From the NCBI GenBank assembly GCA_945878065.1, contig CAMDXA010000026.1:1-29227 (forward strand): DNA of 29,227 nt, given 5' to 3'. The notes under the pieces are model-generated. The model saw nothing but the letters and a program-made list of their open reading frames with translations. It had not been told where the DNA came from and ran no database searches. The DNA comes from Bordetella parapertussis. GTDB taxonomy: Bacteria; Pseudomonadota; Gammaproteobacteria; Burkholderiales; Burkholderiaceae_C. Below are positions 7,822-16,546 of this stretch, piece after piece; the first letter of the stretch is position 1; each line of letters opens with the position of its first letter. Both the position numbers and the translations under genes were made by a program.

Positions 7822-9305
7822 GCCGTTTTCTTTTTTGCCACCACCGAATAACGCAACAAGGTTTTGGCCCGCGCATGGGCATGATCCACCAGCGGCAGCG
7901 GATATTTTTTGCCCAACTCCACGCCTGCTGCTTGTAAGGCCAATGGCTTGGCCAGCCAAGGCGCATGAATATCCTTGTCTGACAAGCCAGCAAGCTGCGG
8001 CACATAGCGTTTGATGAATTTACCTTGCGGGTCAAATTTTTCACTTTGATTGATCGGATTAAAGATGCGGAAATAGGGCTGCGCATCACAGCCGCTGGAA
8101 CTCGCCCACTGCCAGCCGCCGTTATTCGCAGCCAAGTCAAAGTCATTCAAATGCAGGGCGAAATACTGTTCTCCCCAGCGCCAATCAATCCCTAAATCTT
8201 TCACCAAAAAACTCGCCACCACCATGCGCAAGCGGTTGTGCATGTAGCCGGTCTGGTTGATTTGCGCCATGGCCGCGTCGACCAGCGGATAGCCTGTGCG
8301 CCCCTCACACCAGGCTTTGAACAAGGCTTTGGCGTCTTTGCCTTTTTCCCATTCGATGGCGTCGTAATCCGCTTTGAATGAAGACGTCATGGCATGCGGA
8401 TGGTGGTGCATGATTTGATGGTAGAAATCGCGCCAGATCAACTCGGACAACCAAGTTTGTGCGCCCGCATCGCCCTTGACAGCCAGCGGGTACGCCAGTC
8501 GAGCGAGCTGTCTGATAGCGACCGTGCCAAAGCGTAAATGCACGCTCAAATAACTCGGTCCTTTGATGGCTGGAAAATTTCTGGTGTCTTCGTAATGTGC
8601 GATGCGTTTGGCGAAATCTTTGACCAAGGTGTGCGCGGCATCACTGCCGGGGTAAATGTGCAGAGCCGCCAGATCCACCGCTTGGAAGCCCATGCTGGTT
8701 AAAGACGGTATGGGCTGACGCAATGCAGGGGGAACAGGCGCGAGTTGCCCCGGTTTGGCACTGGTGCTTCGTTCGGCCATATCTGCCGGCGTGATTTTTT
8801 TCATCCAGGCGTTTTTATAGGGCGTGAACACGCCATAGGACGTGCCGCTTTGCGTCAGCACTTCGCTGCGCTCGAACACCACATGGTCTTTGAAGCTGTG
8901 AAAAGCAATACCTGCGTTAGCCAGTTCACCGAGCACCTGTGCGTCACGGGTCAGTGACTGAGGTTCATCGTCATGGTGTGTGAATACCGCTTGCACCCCG
9001 AGTTGTTTGGCGATTCGTACGATGTCAATCACGGCATGTCCGTGTCGGGTGATCAAGCCAGCGTCCGGATTGTCGGCGTGTTCCCGCCACTTCTGGTCCA
9101 ATTCAAGAATGGAGGCATGAATGAACGACACGCGTCTGTCTTGTGCAGGCAGTCCTTGCAATATGTCGCTGTCAAACACGAAGCAACCAAACACCTTGTC
9201 GCCATGCTGCACCGCCATGTGCAAAGCGGTATGGTCGTGCAAGCGCAAATCCCGCCTGAACCAGACCAATACCGATGCAAAATGTGTGAAATGTCTGCTT
9301 GTCAT
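7818..9305 (-). CDS. phrB: Deoxyribodipyrimidine photolyase (class I CPD photolyase)
   Basis: A 495-residue DNA repair flavoenzyme that splits cyclobutane pyrimidine dimers with blue light. The N-terminal antenna domain begins VLVWFRRDLRLHDHTAL. The C-terminal FAD domain has GPSYLSVHLRFGTVAIRQL, WLSELIWRDFYHQIM, the substrate-site EGRTGYPLVDAAM, TGYMHNRLRMVVASFL and the FAD-binding segment WGEQYFALHLNDFDLAANNGGWQWASSS followed by PYFRIFNP. The frame is open far upstream, but the photolyase N-terminus and an AAGGGTGA ribosome-binding site place the start at the ATG at 9305. Only 21 bases separate it from the divergent yqgE start, so its promoter must lie within the yqgE coding region. It converges on the rubredoxin gene. 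Confidence 0.96.
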   Translation of the reverse strand: MTSRHFTHFASVLVWFRRDLRLHDHTALHMAVQHGDKVFGCFVFDSDILQGLPAQDRRVSFIHASILELDQKWREHADNPDAGLITRHGHAVIDIVRIAKQLGVQAVFTHHDDEPQSLTRDAQVLGELANAGIAFHSFKDHVVFERSEVLTQSGTSYGVFTPYKNAWMKKITPADMAERSTSAKPGQLAPVPPALRQPIPSLTSMGFQAVDLAALHIYPGSDAAHTLVKDFAKRIAHYEDTRNFPAIKGPSYLSVHLRFGTVAIRQLARLAYPLAVKGDAGAQTWLSELIWRDFYHQIMHHHPHAMTSSFKADYDAIEWEKGKDAKALFKAWCEGRTGYPLVDAAMAQINQTGYMHNRLRMVVASFLVKDLGIDWRWGEQYFALHLNDFDLAANNGGWQWASSSGCDAQPYFRIFNPINQSEKFDPQGKFIKRYVPQLAGLSDKDIHAPWLAKPLALQAAGVELGKKYPLPLVDHAHARAKTLLRYSVVAKKKTA

Positions 9306-9326
9306 CTTCACCCTTAAAATCAACTG

Positions 9327-9929
9327 ATGTCCTTGGATTTTGCGCCCATCAACCTGACCCACCATTTTCTGATCGCTATGCCCGGTCTGATGGACGAGTC
9401 TTTTTCCCGCAGTGTGGTGTATATGTGCGAGCACAGCGAGCGAGGCGCTTTGGGGCTGATCATCAATAAGCCCAGCCCCATGAGCATGCGCTCCTTGTTT
9501 GAAAAAGTCGAATTGCAACTCGGCCGGTCCGATTTGATAGAAATCCCTGTGTTTCAAGGTGGACCAGTGCATACCGAGCGTGGTTTTGTCTTGCACGATC
9601 CCATGTCTCGCGCACAAGCAGACCAACAACCTGAACCGGCCTATGCCTCTACGTTGGCCATTCCCGGCGGCTTGGAGATGACCACTTCCAAAGATGTGCT
9701 CGAAGCCTTGTCCACAGGTGCAGGTCCCAAGCGGGTTTTGATTACCTTGGGCTATGCCGCTTGGGCACAAGGACAACTTGAATCCGAGTTGGCAGAAAAC
9801 AGTTGGCTCACAGTACAAGCCGACGACCATGTGATTTTTGATACTCCCATCGAACACCGTTATGACAGCGCGCTTGCCTTGTTGGGTTTGCAGGCATGGA
9901 TGCTGTCTCCGCAGGCGGGCCACGCATGA
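9327..9929 (+). CDS. YqgE/AlgH family protein
   Basis: A 200-residue DUF179 protein. The family signature is clear: LTHHFLIAMPGLMDESFSRSVVYMCEHSERGALGLIINKP near the N-terminus, then FQGGPVHTERGFVLH and LGYAAWAQGQLESELAENSWLTV. The molecular function of the family is unknown; AlgH was linked genetically to alginate regulation in Pseudomonas. It is commonly found upstream of ruvX (yqgF), as here, where the genes overlap by ATGA at 9926-9929. It is the first gene of the pyrimidine-linked operon. No Shine-Dalgarno is visible in the 21-base gap to the divergent photolyase gene. Confidence 0.95.
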   Translation: MSLDFAPINLTHHFLIAMPGLMDESFSRSVVYMCEHSERGALGLIINKPSPMSMRSLFEKVELQLGRSDLIEIPVFQGGPVHTERGFVLHDPMSRAQADQQPEPAYASTLAIPGGLEMTTSKDVLEALSTGAGPKRVLITLGYAAWAQGQLESELAENSWLTVQADDHVIFDTPIEHRYDSALALLGLQAWMLSPQAGHA

Positions 9930-10345
9930 ACACGGCTGTGCAGCCGATGAACCATGCCCATTTGCATTCCTTTCTTGCTTTCGATTTTGGCCTCAAGCGC
10001 ACCGGTGTAGCGTATGCATCGCGTTTGCTGGGCCAGGCGCAACCTCAGGGCACAGTCAATGCAAGCGGGGACGCGCGTTGGCCACTGATCGCCAAACACA
10101 TTGAACGTTGGCAACCCGATGCGCTGGTGGTTGGCGTGCCCTACCACCCGGACGGCGCAGCGCACGAAAACACCGAATTGGCGAAAAAATTCGCGCGACA
10201 GTTGCATGGCCGTTTTGAACTACCAGTGTTCGAGGTGGATGAACGTTACTCCACCACCGAAGCGAAAAGCGATGGCGCCAAAGACGTCGATGCAGCATCT
10301 GCCTGCGTCATACTGAACCAATTTTTAAGAAGCCTTACCCTATGA
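9926..10345 (+). CDS. ruvX: Holliday junction resolvase-like protein RuvX/YqgF
   Basis: A 139-residue RNase H-fold protein. The first catalytic strand is FLAFDFGLKRTGVA, the central motif VVGVPYHPDG, and the later acidic residues lie in VFEVDERYSTTEA and AKDVDAASACVILNQFL. YqgF/RuvX is implicated in processing the 5' end of pre-16S rRNA in several bacteria. I chose the ATG at 9926, which forms an ATGA overlap with the yqgE stop and has GCAGGCGGG upstream. An ATG 30 bases earlier is also in frame. The end overlaps pyrR by ATGA. Confidence 0.93.
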   Translation: MNTAVQPMNHAHLHSFLAFDFGLKRTGVAYASRLLGQAQPQGTVNASGDARWPLIAKHIERWQPDALVVGVPYHPDGAAHENTELAKKFARQLHGRFELPVFEVDERYSTTEAKSDGAKDVDAASACVILNQFLRSLTL

Positions 10346-10845
10346 GTACTGGACATTTATCTTTGGATGCGCAAGCCTTGTACGCGCAGATGTTGCAGGA
10401 CTTGCGCGAGCGTGTGCCTGCAACTGCGCACCTGGTGGGCATCACCACGGGCGGTGCTTGGCTGGCTCAACAGTTGCAAGCTGATTGGAAGCGTGAGTCA
10501 CCCATGGGTGTGGTGTCGTCTTCCATGCACCGCGATGATTTCTCCAAGCGTGGCTTGTCTGACAGCGAAGCCACACGTTTACCATTTGCTGTAGATGGCG
10601 CGGTCATCTGGTTGATTGATGATGTGTTGTTCACCGGTAGAACCATTCGTGCAGTGGTCAATGAGTTGTTTGATTACGGGCGACCTGCAGAGGTGCATTT
10701 GGCCGTGCTGGTGGACCGTGGTGGGCGCGAATTACCCGTGCACGCAGATTACGCAGCTGCCCGTTTGACCTTGCCCTCCAGCCAAAGCCTTCGCTTGATG
10801 CGCAAGGATGCTGGTCAGTTCGGATTTTCAGTAAAGGACCGCTGA
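10342..10845 (+). CDS. pyrR: PyrR-type phosphoribosyltransferase
   Basis: A 167-residue type I phosphoribosyltransferase. The PRPP-binding loop is [22 protein letters not shown], preceded by [14 protein letters not shown] and followed by [19 protein letters not shown], as in PyrR. In Firmicutes PyrR binds pyr mRNA and also has weak uracil phosphoribosyltransferase activity. In proteobacteria its regulatory role is less settled. Here it sits inside the operon, overlapping ruvX by ATGA and pyrB by TGATG. There is no leader long enough between it and its neighbours for an attenuator of the Bacillus type. Confidence 0.93.
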   Translation: MSTGHLSLDAQALYAQMLQDLRERVPATAHLVGITTGGAWLAQQLQADWKRESPMGVVSSSMHRDDFSKRGLSDSEATRLPFAVDGAVIWLIDDVLFTGRTIRAVVNELFDYGRPAEVHLAVLVDRGGRELPVHADYAAARLTLPSSQSLRLMRKDAGQFGFSVKDR

Positions 10846-11807
10846 TGCTTTACAAACGCAATCCGCAACTCAACCGTAACGGTGAGTTAATCCATTTGCT
10901 CTCAACCGAGGGCTTATCGCGCGACATACTCACACGTATTCTTGACACTGCAAATCAATTTGTGTCGCTCAACGACCGCGAGGTGAAAAAAGTCCCGCTG
11001 CTGCGCGGAAAGTCCGTCTTCAACTTGTTTTTTGAAAACAGCACGCGCACACGCACCACTTTCGAGATCGCTGCCAAGCGTTTGAGCGCCGATGTGTTCA
11101 ATCTGGACATTGCCCGTTCATCCGCCAGCAAAGGCGAGAGCTTGCTCGACACCATCGCCAACCTGAGCGCCATGGCTGCCGATATTTTTGTGGTGCGCCA
11201 CGGCGAATCCGGCGCGCCGTATTTGATCGCCGAACATGTCGCGCCTCACGTGCACGTCATCAACGCCGGTGACGGACGTCATGCGCATCCCACGCAAGGT
11301 TTGCTGGACGCCTACACCATCCGCCATTTCAAAAAAGACTTTGCCAATCTGCGTGTTGCTATCGTTGGTGATGTACTTCATTCACGGGTGGCCCGCTCGG
11401 ACATCCATGCACTGACCACATTAGGCTGTGCTGAAGTGCGCGTGGTCGGTCCTAAAACTTTGGTGCCCGGCGATTTATCGCAACTCGGTGTCAAGGTGTT
11501 TCACAACATCGAAGAAGGCATTCGCGACTGCGATGTGGTCATCGCCCTGCGTTTGCAAAATGAGCGCATGAGTGGCGCATTGCTTCCTTCCAGCCAAGAG
11601 TATTTCAAAAGCTTTGGCTTGACGCAAAGCCGCCTGCAATTGGCCAAGCCGGACGCCATCGTCATGCACCCGGGGCCGATCAACCGAGGCGTAGAAATCG
11701 AATCGGCCGTGGTTGACGGACCGCAAAGCGTCATCTTGACGCAAGTCACCTTCGGCATAGCGGTGCGCATGGCGGTGATGTCTATCGTGGCGGGGAATGA
11801 CGCATGA
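10845..11807 (+). CDS. pyrB: Aspartate carbamoyltransferase catalytic subunit
   Basis: A 320-residue enzyme that forms carbamoyl aspartate in pyrimidine synthesis. The carbamoyl-phosphate motif [13 protein letters not shown], the [10 protein letters not shown] loop, [34 protein letters not shown] and the late [12 protein letters not shown] segment are all intact. The ATG at 10845 overlaps the pyrR stop by one base, with AAAGGA just upstream. No pyrI regulatory subunit is present. Instead the next gene, overlapping by ATGA, encodes a dihydroorotase-like protein without metal ligands. That arrangement matches the Pseudomonas-type ATCase, in which PyrB and PyrC' form a large hetero-oligomer. Confidence 0.97.
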   Translation: MLYKRNPQLNRNGELIHLLSTEGLSRDILTRILDTANQFVSLNDREVKKVPLLRGKSVFNLFFENSTRTRTTFEIAAKRLSADVFNLDIARSSASKGESLLDTIANLSAMAADIFVVRHGESGAPYLIAEHVAPHVHVINAGDGRHAHPTQGLLDAYTIRHFKKDFANLRVAIVGDVLHSRVARSDIHALTTLGCAEVRVVGPKTLVPGDLSQLGVKVFHNIEEGIRDCDVVIALRLQNERMSGALLPSSQEYFKSFGLTQSRLQLAKPDAIVMHPGPINRGVEIESAVVDGPQSVILTQVTFGIAVRMAVMSIVAGNDA

Positions 11808-13099
11808 ACATACTGATACAAAACGGACATGTGGTCGACCCGGCCAGTGGTTTCAGCCAGCGCGCCGATGTGGCCGTGCAAAAAGGCCATGTCTTGGCCA
11901 TTGGCCAGATTCCCGCCAATTTCAAAGCAGACCAAACCATCGATGCCACCGATTGCATGGTGATTCCCGGTTTGGTGGATGCGTGTGCGCGTCTGGGTGA
12001 GCCGGGTCATGAACACGAGGGCATGCTCGAGTCTGAATTGGCCGCCGCAGTCGCCGGCGGAGTGACCAGCGTGGTGTGTCCGCCGGACACGCAACCGGTG
12101 TTGGATGAACCCGGGTTAGTCGAGATGCTGCAATTTCGGGCTGCGCGTTTGCACTTGTCGCGCGTCTTTCCATTGGGTGCATTGACACGCGGGCTGGCGG
12201 GTGAAAGCCTGACACCGATGGCCGAGTTGACACTGGCAGGCTGCGTTGGTTTTTCTCAGGCTGAACACGGCATGACGCAAACCCAAACTTTGCAACGCGC
12301 CATGCAATACGCAGCCACCTATGGCTACGTCGTGTGGCTCAGACCGCAAGATGTGCATCTGGGTAAAGGCGTGGCAGCCAGCGGACCGCTGGCCACACGA
12401 TTGGGTTTGAGCGGTGTGCCGGTGGCTGCAGAAACGATTGCCCTGCATACCTTGATAGATGTGATGCGCAGCACCGGAGCGCGGTTGCATGTGTGTCGCT
12501 TGTCCAGCGCCGCCGGTGTGGAATTGGTACGCCTGGCCAAAGCGGAAGGTCTGGCCATCAGCGCCGATGTCAGCATCCACAATTTGCATTTCATCGATAA
12601 CGATGTCGGTTATTTCGATACCCGTGCCCGACTGACGCCGCCTTTGCGCCAGCAGCGCGACAGAGAGGCTTTGCGACAAGGTTTGGCGGACGGCACGATC
12701 GATGTGCTGGTGTCAGACCACACGCCGGTGGAGGGCGACGCCAAAGACTTGCCATTTGCCCAAGCGCAACCCGGTGCCACGGCGTTGGAGATGTTGCTGA
12801 GCGCAAGCTTGAAATGGGCCGAGCAAAGTGGTGTCAGCCTGATGCGTGCTTTGCAAGTGGTGACCAGTGCACCTGCTGCATTGCTCGGTGCTGCCGGACA
12901 GGGACTGGGGCAATTGGTGGTCGGTTCACCCGCTGATATTTGTATTTACAAACCCTCTGAGCATTGGCAGGTCATGCCGTCAGCCTTGCATAGCCAAAGC
13001 AAACACACACCGTTTGCATTTGACATGAACGCCAGTTTGATGCCGGGCAAAGTGCAAGCCACCTTGGTAGCGGGTAGAGTGGCCTTTGAATTGAATTAA
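11804..13099 (+). CDS. pyrX: Non-catalytic dihydroorotase-like subunit (PyrC')
   Basis: A 431-residue amidohydrolase-fold protein of the dihydroorotase family. Active enzymes have a DxHxHLREPG zinc motif. Here it reads [10 protein letters not shown] at residues 59-68, so both histidines are gone. The later metal histidines are also missing: VVWLRPQD stands where HxED is expected, and LHVCRLSS replaces HxCHVS. Only the late acid remains, in SDHTPVEGD (Asp305). This is the pattern of pseudo-dihydroorotases that are needed to assemble an active PyrB complex, known best from Pseudomonas. A separate catalytic PyrC must therefore exist elsewhere in the genome. The gene is coupled to pyrB by ATGA and is the last of the operon. 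Confidence 0.93.
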   Translation: MNILIQNGHVVDPASGFSQRADVAVQKGHVLAIGQIPANFKADQTIDATDCMVIPGLVDACARLGEPGHEHEGMLESELAAAVAGGVTSVVCPPDTQPVLDEPGLVEMLQFRAARLHLSRVFPLGALTRGLAGESLTPMAELTLAGCVGFSQAEHGMTQTQTLQRAMQYAATYGYVVWLRPQDVHLGKGVAASGPLATRLGLSGVPVAAETIALHTLIDVMRSTGARLHVCRLSSAAGVELVRLAKAEGLAISADVSIHNLHFIDNDVGYFDTRARLTPPLRQQRDREALRQGLADGTIDVLVSDHTPVEGDAKDLPFAQAQPGATALEMLLSASLKWAEQSGVSLMRALQVVTSAPAALLGAAGQGLGQLVVGSPADICIYKPSEHWQVMPSALHSQSKHTPFAFDMNASLMPGKVQATLVAGRVAFELN

Positions 13100-13101
13100 G
13101 C

Positions 13102-13203
13102 GGTTAATCGGTAATTGGGTAATTGGTAATTGGGGTCAGGTTCCAATTAATTGGGAATTAATTGGAACCTGACCCCAATTACCGAACCTGACCCCGATTA
13201 ACC
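13102..13203. repeat. Nested palindromic cluster of the GGGGTCAGGTTCC repeat
   Basis: A perfect 28-bp inverted repeat (13125-13152 against 13156-13183) around a GGG loop, each arm containing GGGGTCAGGTTCC or its complement. A third, inverted copy follows at 13186-13200. A 10-bp outer inverted repeat, GGTTAATCGG at 13102-13111 and CCGATTAACC at 13194-13203, brackets the whole. Short TAATTGG steps fill 13112-13135. It fills the convergent gap between pyrC' and fccB. It would form a very stable hairpin in RNA or a cruciform in DNA, but no T-tract follows, so it is not a classical intrinsic terminator. Confidence 0.93.
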
Positions 13204-13208
13204 ATTGA

Positions 13209-14474
13209 TTAAAGCAGCGAATCAGCCCATATGTTTTGCGCCCAGTTCCAAGCGTATGTGCCTTCCAAGGCGTTGGCTTCGCTGGACAAGCCGCCTGAGC
13301 CGGGCACGGTTTTATAGGTTTTTTCCTCGGCGTTGTACTGGTGAACCGAGGCCACATGCACCACCATTTTGTCGCTGACATAGCTGTAGCAGGTATTGGT
13401 CAAATAGGGGGCGGGGTTGGATTCAAGGCCAGACAGTTCTGCCACGATGGCCGCTGCTGCCACCTTGGCGTGTGAGTTCGCCATATGCGCAGACTTGGGC
13501 ATGGCGGGTGCAGCCAATATCGCGTCACCCAGAATATGAATATCTTTGGCGGCAACAGATTCAAAACTTTGGTAGTTGATGCCGCACCATCGGTTGTTGG
13601 CGGTGGCCAAACCGGTTTGCACCGCAATAGCACCTGCGCGCATAGACGGCAGCACATTCAAAACTTGGGCTTTCACCGGTTCTTGTACATCGAAGTTGAT
13701 GCTCATAGCTTTAGCATCGACAGAAGTTACTTTGTGGTTCGGGCGGTACTCGATGATGTCTTTGTAGTTGTCGCTCCAAAATTTCTTGAACAAACTCGCT
13801 TTAGAGGTGATGTCGGGATTGGCATCCAAAATCAAGACTTTAGATTTGGGCTTGGCTTGCTTGAAGTAATGCGCGACTTGGCTGGCGCGCTCATACGGTC
13901 CGGGCGGGCAGCGGTAGGGCGCTTCTGGCACCGTCAGCGCATAGACACCGCCATCGGGCATGGCTTCGAGTTGCTTGCGCAAGGCATGGGTTTCTGGACC
14001 GGCTTTCCACGCTTGCAAAATTTGGCCGCTGGCATTGGCTGCTTGCAAGCCTTCGATGCTGTCGAACATCATGTCCACACCAGGAGACAGCACGAGTTTG
14101 TCGTAAGCGATGGAGGCACCGTTTTGTAATGCCACCGTTTTTTTCTGCGGATCAATCGCCGTCACTTTGTCTTTGACGATGGTGACGCCGTGCTTGCTGC
14201 TGAGCGCATCGTATGAGGTGGTTAACTCGGTCAAATTTTTGCTGCCACCAATCACCAGATTGGACATAGGGCAGGAGATGAAACTGGTGTTGGGCTCAAT
14301 CAACACCACGTTGATTTTATAATTAGAGAGCATGCGCACATACTTGGCTGCAGTCGCACCGCCATAGCCGCCGCCGATGACCACCACCTGTGCTTTGGCG
14401 GGCAAGTTGGCCGCCCACAACGCGGGAGCCGTGCCAAACGCCAGTCCGGCTTGCAACAAATGTCTTCTTTTCAT
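13209..14474 (-). CDS. fccB: Flavocytochrome c sulfide dehydrogenase, flavoprotein subunit
   Basis: A 421-residue periplasmic FAD protein that oxidises sulfide and passes electrons to a cytochrome c partner. The N-terminus MKRRHLLQAG is a twin-arginine-like signal, as expected for a cofactor-loaded FccB/SoxF. The FAD motif VVVIGGGYGGATAA is at about residues 30-43. The redox cysteines match FccB: Cys68 in FISCPMSNLVIGG and Cys297 in NRWCGINYQSFESV, with a third, Cys189, in YRCPPGPYERA. The C-terminal part carries the FCSD-type domain (TCYSYVSD...). It starts 9 bases downstream of the cytochrome gene on the same strand, so the two are almost certainly cotranslated. Confidence 0.93.
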   Translation of the reverse strand: MKRRHLLQAGLAFGTAPALWAANLPAKAQVVVIGGGYGGATAAKYVRMLSNYKINVVLIEPNTSFISCPMSNLVIGGSKNLTELTTSYDALSSKHGVTIVKDKVTAIDPQKKTVALQNGASIAYDKLVLSPGVDMMFDSIEGLQAANASGQILQAWKAGPETHALRKQLEAMPDGGVYALTVPEAPYRCPPGPYERASQVAHYFKQAKPKSKVLILDANPDITSKASLFKKFWSDNYKDIIEYRPNHKVTSVDAKAMSINFDVQEPVKAQVLNVLPSMRAGAIAVQTGLATANNRWCGINYQSFESVAAKDIHILGDAILAAPAMPKSAHMANSHAKVAAAAIVAELSGLESNPAPYLTNTCYSYVSDKMVVHVASVHQYNAEEKTYKTVPGSGGLSSEANALEGTYAWNWAQNIWADSLL

Positions 14475-14483
14475 GGTCAGTCC

Positions 14484-14819
14484 TTAACGGGGTTGCGCAG
14501 CAAAATAATCGGCCATGGAAGCAATTTGCGCTTCAGTCAAACCCTTGGTGATCTGATGCATGATGGTGGCGGGGCGGCTGCCGTCTTTGAAGGCTTGCAT
14601 TTGTTGCACCATGTAGTCGCGCGGTAAGCCCGCAATAGAGGGAACCGCAGAGTCCTTGACTGCGCGGCCTTCAGTGCCGTGGCAGTTGGAGCACATAGAG
14701 GCATCGGTACGCGCGTGAAGTGCTTTAGATTCAAGGTCCTTGTCTTGGGCAAATGTCGCAAAACTCAGCAAGCCATACAACAGCCCGGCCAAAGTGACAG
14801 TGTGGAATCTGGAGTGCAT
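14484..14819 (-). CDS. fccA: Monoheme c-type cytochrome, electron acceptor of sulfide dehydrogenase
   Basis: A 111-residue protein with a Sec signal peptide (cleavage after ATFA, near residue 24) and one heme-attachment motif, CSNCH (Cys43, Cys46, His47). Met87 in TIMHQITKGL is a likely distal ligand. FccA proteins may carry one or two hemes; this is the one-heme, SoxE-like type. It is followed after 9 bases by the flavoprotein gene, which defines its role as the periplasmic electron acceptor. It begins 54 bases after the modE stop on the same strand and has no strong ribosome-binding site. Confidence 0.9.
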   Translation of the reverse strand: MHSRFHTVTLAGLLYGLLSFATFAQDKDLESKALHARTDASMCSNCHGTEGRAVKDSAVPSIAGLPRDYMVQQMQAFKDGSRPATIMHQITKGLTEAQIASMADYFAAQPR

Positions 14820-14873
14820 AAAGTTCTCAGTGTGATTTCTAAAGTGTGGTTGACTTTAACTGTTTTAGAAAAT

Positions 14874-15638
14874 TCATACCAATGCCAAAACCAAGGCTGA
14901 GTCTTCCAAATAAGCGTAGACGGTTTCACCGGTTTTGATCTGTTCATCTTCGGCGAAACCAATCAGACTGATATGGGGCGCAATTTGCAAACTGATTTCA
15001 GTGGCTTTGGCGCGCGAGTGGCGTGTGACTTTGCCTTGAGCCCTGTTAGCGCCCGGTTTCTCCAGCAAATGGCGTGAAATACGGACTGCAGTGGCTTTGC
15101 ATAAAAGCATGATTTGCATGCCGGGCACCAAGTCCAATAGCTGGGCACTTTCCTTGGTGATTTTGGCCACCCAAACCATGTCTTCACTGAGTTGTACTTT
15201 GACCCAAGCCAACGCACCTACCGTTTTGACCGCCATGACTTTCGCCATCAATTGGTTGCGCATGCTGGTGCGAAGCGCCAACGCCATGGATGTTTGCGGC
15301 ATGCTGTTTTTGGCGTTGGCAGGCGTCATCTCCGCCAGCAGTTGCTTGCGCACAGTGCCCAGCTTTTGGGCGGCGTCCAGCAATTGAACACCGGCAGGTG
15401 TCAACCGCGCACCGCCTCCGCCTGCACCGCCTACGACTTTTTCAACCAAGGCCACACCGGACAAATTGCTCAAGGTATCAATCGCTTGCCAAGCGGCTTT
15501 GTAACTGACACCGGCCTCTCTGGCGGCTTGCGAAATAGAACCGACTTTGGCCAAGCTGCGCAATATGAGCAGGCGCTTGTCCGTGATGGCATGACCCAGA
15601 GCGTCTGGCAGCGGCTTAGCAATTTTTTTAGGTGGCAA
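14874..15638 (-). CDS. modE: Molybdate-responsive regulator ModE
   Basis: A 254-residue regulator. The N-terminal winged helix-turn-helix includes RLLILRSLAKVGSISQAAREAGVSYKAAWQAIDTL, with the ModE hallmark GGAGGGGARLTPAG in the wing. The C-terminal half holds two molybdate-binding Mop (TOBE) domains; the first begins LRTSMRNQLMAKV near residue 125, the second follows from about 195. ModE bound to molybdate usually represses mod transport genes and can activate molybdoenzyme genes. The start is a TTG at 15638, supported by GGAG seven bases upstream. A perfect palindrome lies 24 bases upstream, between this gene and divergent modA, consistent with control of both. Confidence 0.93.
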   Translation of the reverse strand: MPPKKIAKPLPDALGHAITDKRLLILRSLAKVGSISQAAREAGVSYKAAWQAIDTLSNLSGVALVEKVVGGAGGGGARLTPAGVQLLDAAQKLGTVRKQLLAEMTPANAKNSMPQTSMALALRTSMRNQLMAKVMAVKTVGALAWVKVQLSEDMVWVAKITKESAQLLDLVPGMQIMLLCKATAVRISRHLLEKPGANRAQGKVTRHSRAKATEISLQIAPHISLIGFAEDEQIKTGETVYAYLEDSALVLALV

Positions 15639-15661
15639 TGCTTGACTCCGGGCTTGTGATA

Positions 15662-15692
15662 CATTCGCTATTCAAAAAAAGAATAGCGAATG
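15662..15692. promoter_or_regulatory. ModE-type operator (perfect palindrome)
   Basis: CATTCGCTATTC at 15662-15673 and GAATAGCGAATG at 15681-15692 form a perfect 12-bp inverted repeat around seven A residues. The CGCTAT...ATAGCG half-sites resemble known ModE boxes (CGTTAT...ATAACG in E. coli). It lies in the 134-bp gap between divergent modE and modA, 24 bases before the modE start and 80 before the modA start. It is therefore placed to control both genes. Confidence 0.85.
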
Positions 15693-15772
15693 CGCTTTGA
15701 AAAAAATCTTAGTCACAGTATGTCATTTCTTTGCGCACTCAAATCAATTTTTGATCTGGTCAAACAACCATT

Positions 15773-16546
15773 ATGAAAAAGTTTTTATTCGCTTGGATCA
15801 TGTCTGCATTTACCGGCTTGATGTCACTGGCGCATGCGCAAAACGCCGCTGTGGTGCGTGTGGCTGCAGCGTCTGATTTGAAATTTGCTTTGGAAGAATT
15901 GGCCGTCCGTTATGAAAAGCAAACCGGTCAAAACATCACGCTGGTGTTTGGCTCATCCGGGCAATTCACCACGCAAATTCTGCAAGGTGCGCCATTTCAA
16001 ATATTCATGTCGGCAGATGAAAATTTTGTGTACAAACTCTCGGATGCAGGCAAGACCGTAGACCGTGGCAAGTTGTATGCGATCGGCCGCATTGGTGTCT
16101 TCACACCCAACGGATCGCCACTCAAAGCCGACGGCAGTTTGAAAGACTTGGCTGCCAGCTTGCAAGACGGACGCTTGCAAAAACTGGCCATCGCCAAACC
16201 CGAGCATGCGCCCTATGGTGAACGCGCCAAACAGGTGTTGCAACACGCCGGGTTGTGGAGCGCAGTGCAAAGCAAATTGATTCTGGGTGAAAACATTTCG
16301 CAGGCCGCGCAATTTGCATTGTCGGGTTCAGCGCAAGCCGGCATCATCGCCCAGTCATTGGCCGTGGCACCTGCGTTCACAGGCAAAGGACGGTTTGATT
16401 TGATTGATGCGAAAAACCACCAGCCCTTGATTCAGCGCATGGTGTTGATCAAACCCGTGTCGGCTGCCGCGCAGTCGTTTTACGATTACCTCGGCAGTGC
16501 ACCGGCTCAAGCGGTGCTGTCGCGGTATGGCTTTGCCATGCCTTGA
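15773..16546 (+). CDS. modA: Molybdate ABC transporter periplasmic binding protein
   Basis: A 257-residue protein with a Sec signal peptide (MKKFLFAWIMSAFTGLMSLAHA, cleavage near residue 22). The mature N-terminus VVRVAAASDLKFALEELA and LVFGSSGQFTTQI are the ModA oxyanion-binding segments. FQIFMSADE, KLAIAKPEHAPYGERAKQVL and AGIIAQSLAVAP also fit. It captures molybdate (or tungstate) for ModBC. It is the first gene of modABC and diverges from modE across the palindromic operator. The modB reading frame overlaps or closely follows its stop. Confidence 0.96.
   Translation: MKKFLFAWIMSAFTGLMSLAHAQNAAVVRVAAASDLKFALEELAVRYEKQTGQNITLVFGSSGQFTTQILQGAPFQIFMSADENFVYKLSDAGKTVDRGKLYAIGRIGVFTPNGSPLKADGSLKDLAASLQDGRLQKLAIAKPEHAPYGERAKQVLQHAGLWSAVQSKLILGENISQAAQFALSGSAQAGIIAQSLAVAPAFTGKGRFDLIDAKNHQPLIQRMVLIKPVSAAAQSFYDYLGSAPAQAVLSRYGFAMP

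Noticed and set aside
9306..9923. N-terminal extension of the photolyase frame
   Set aside because: It lies antisense to yqgE; the photolyase N-terminus and the ribosome-binding site fix the start at 9305.
10330..10860. PyrR-type attenuator in the pyr operon
   Set aside because: The genes overlap by 1-4 bases, leaving no leader RNA for anti-terminator and terminator stems.
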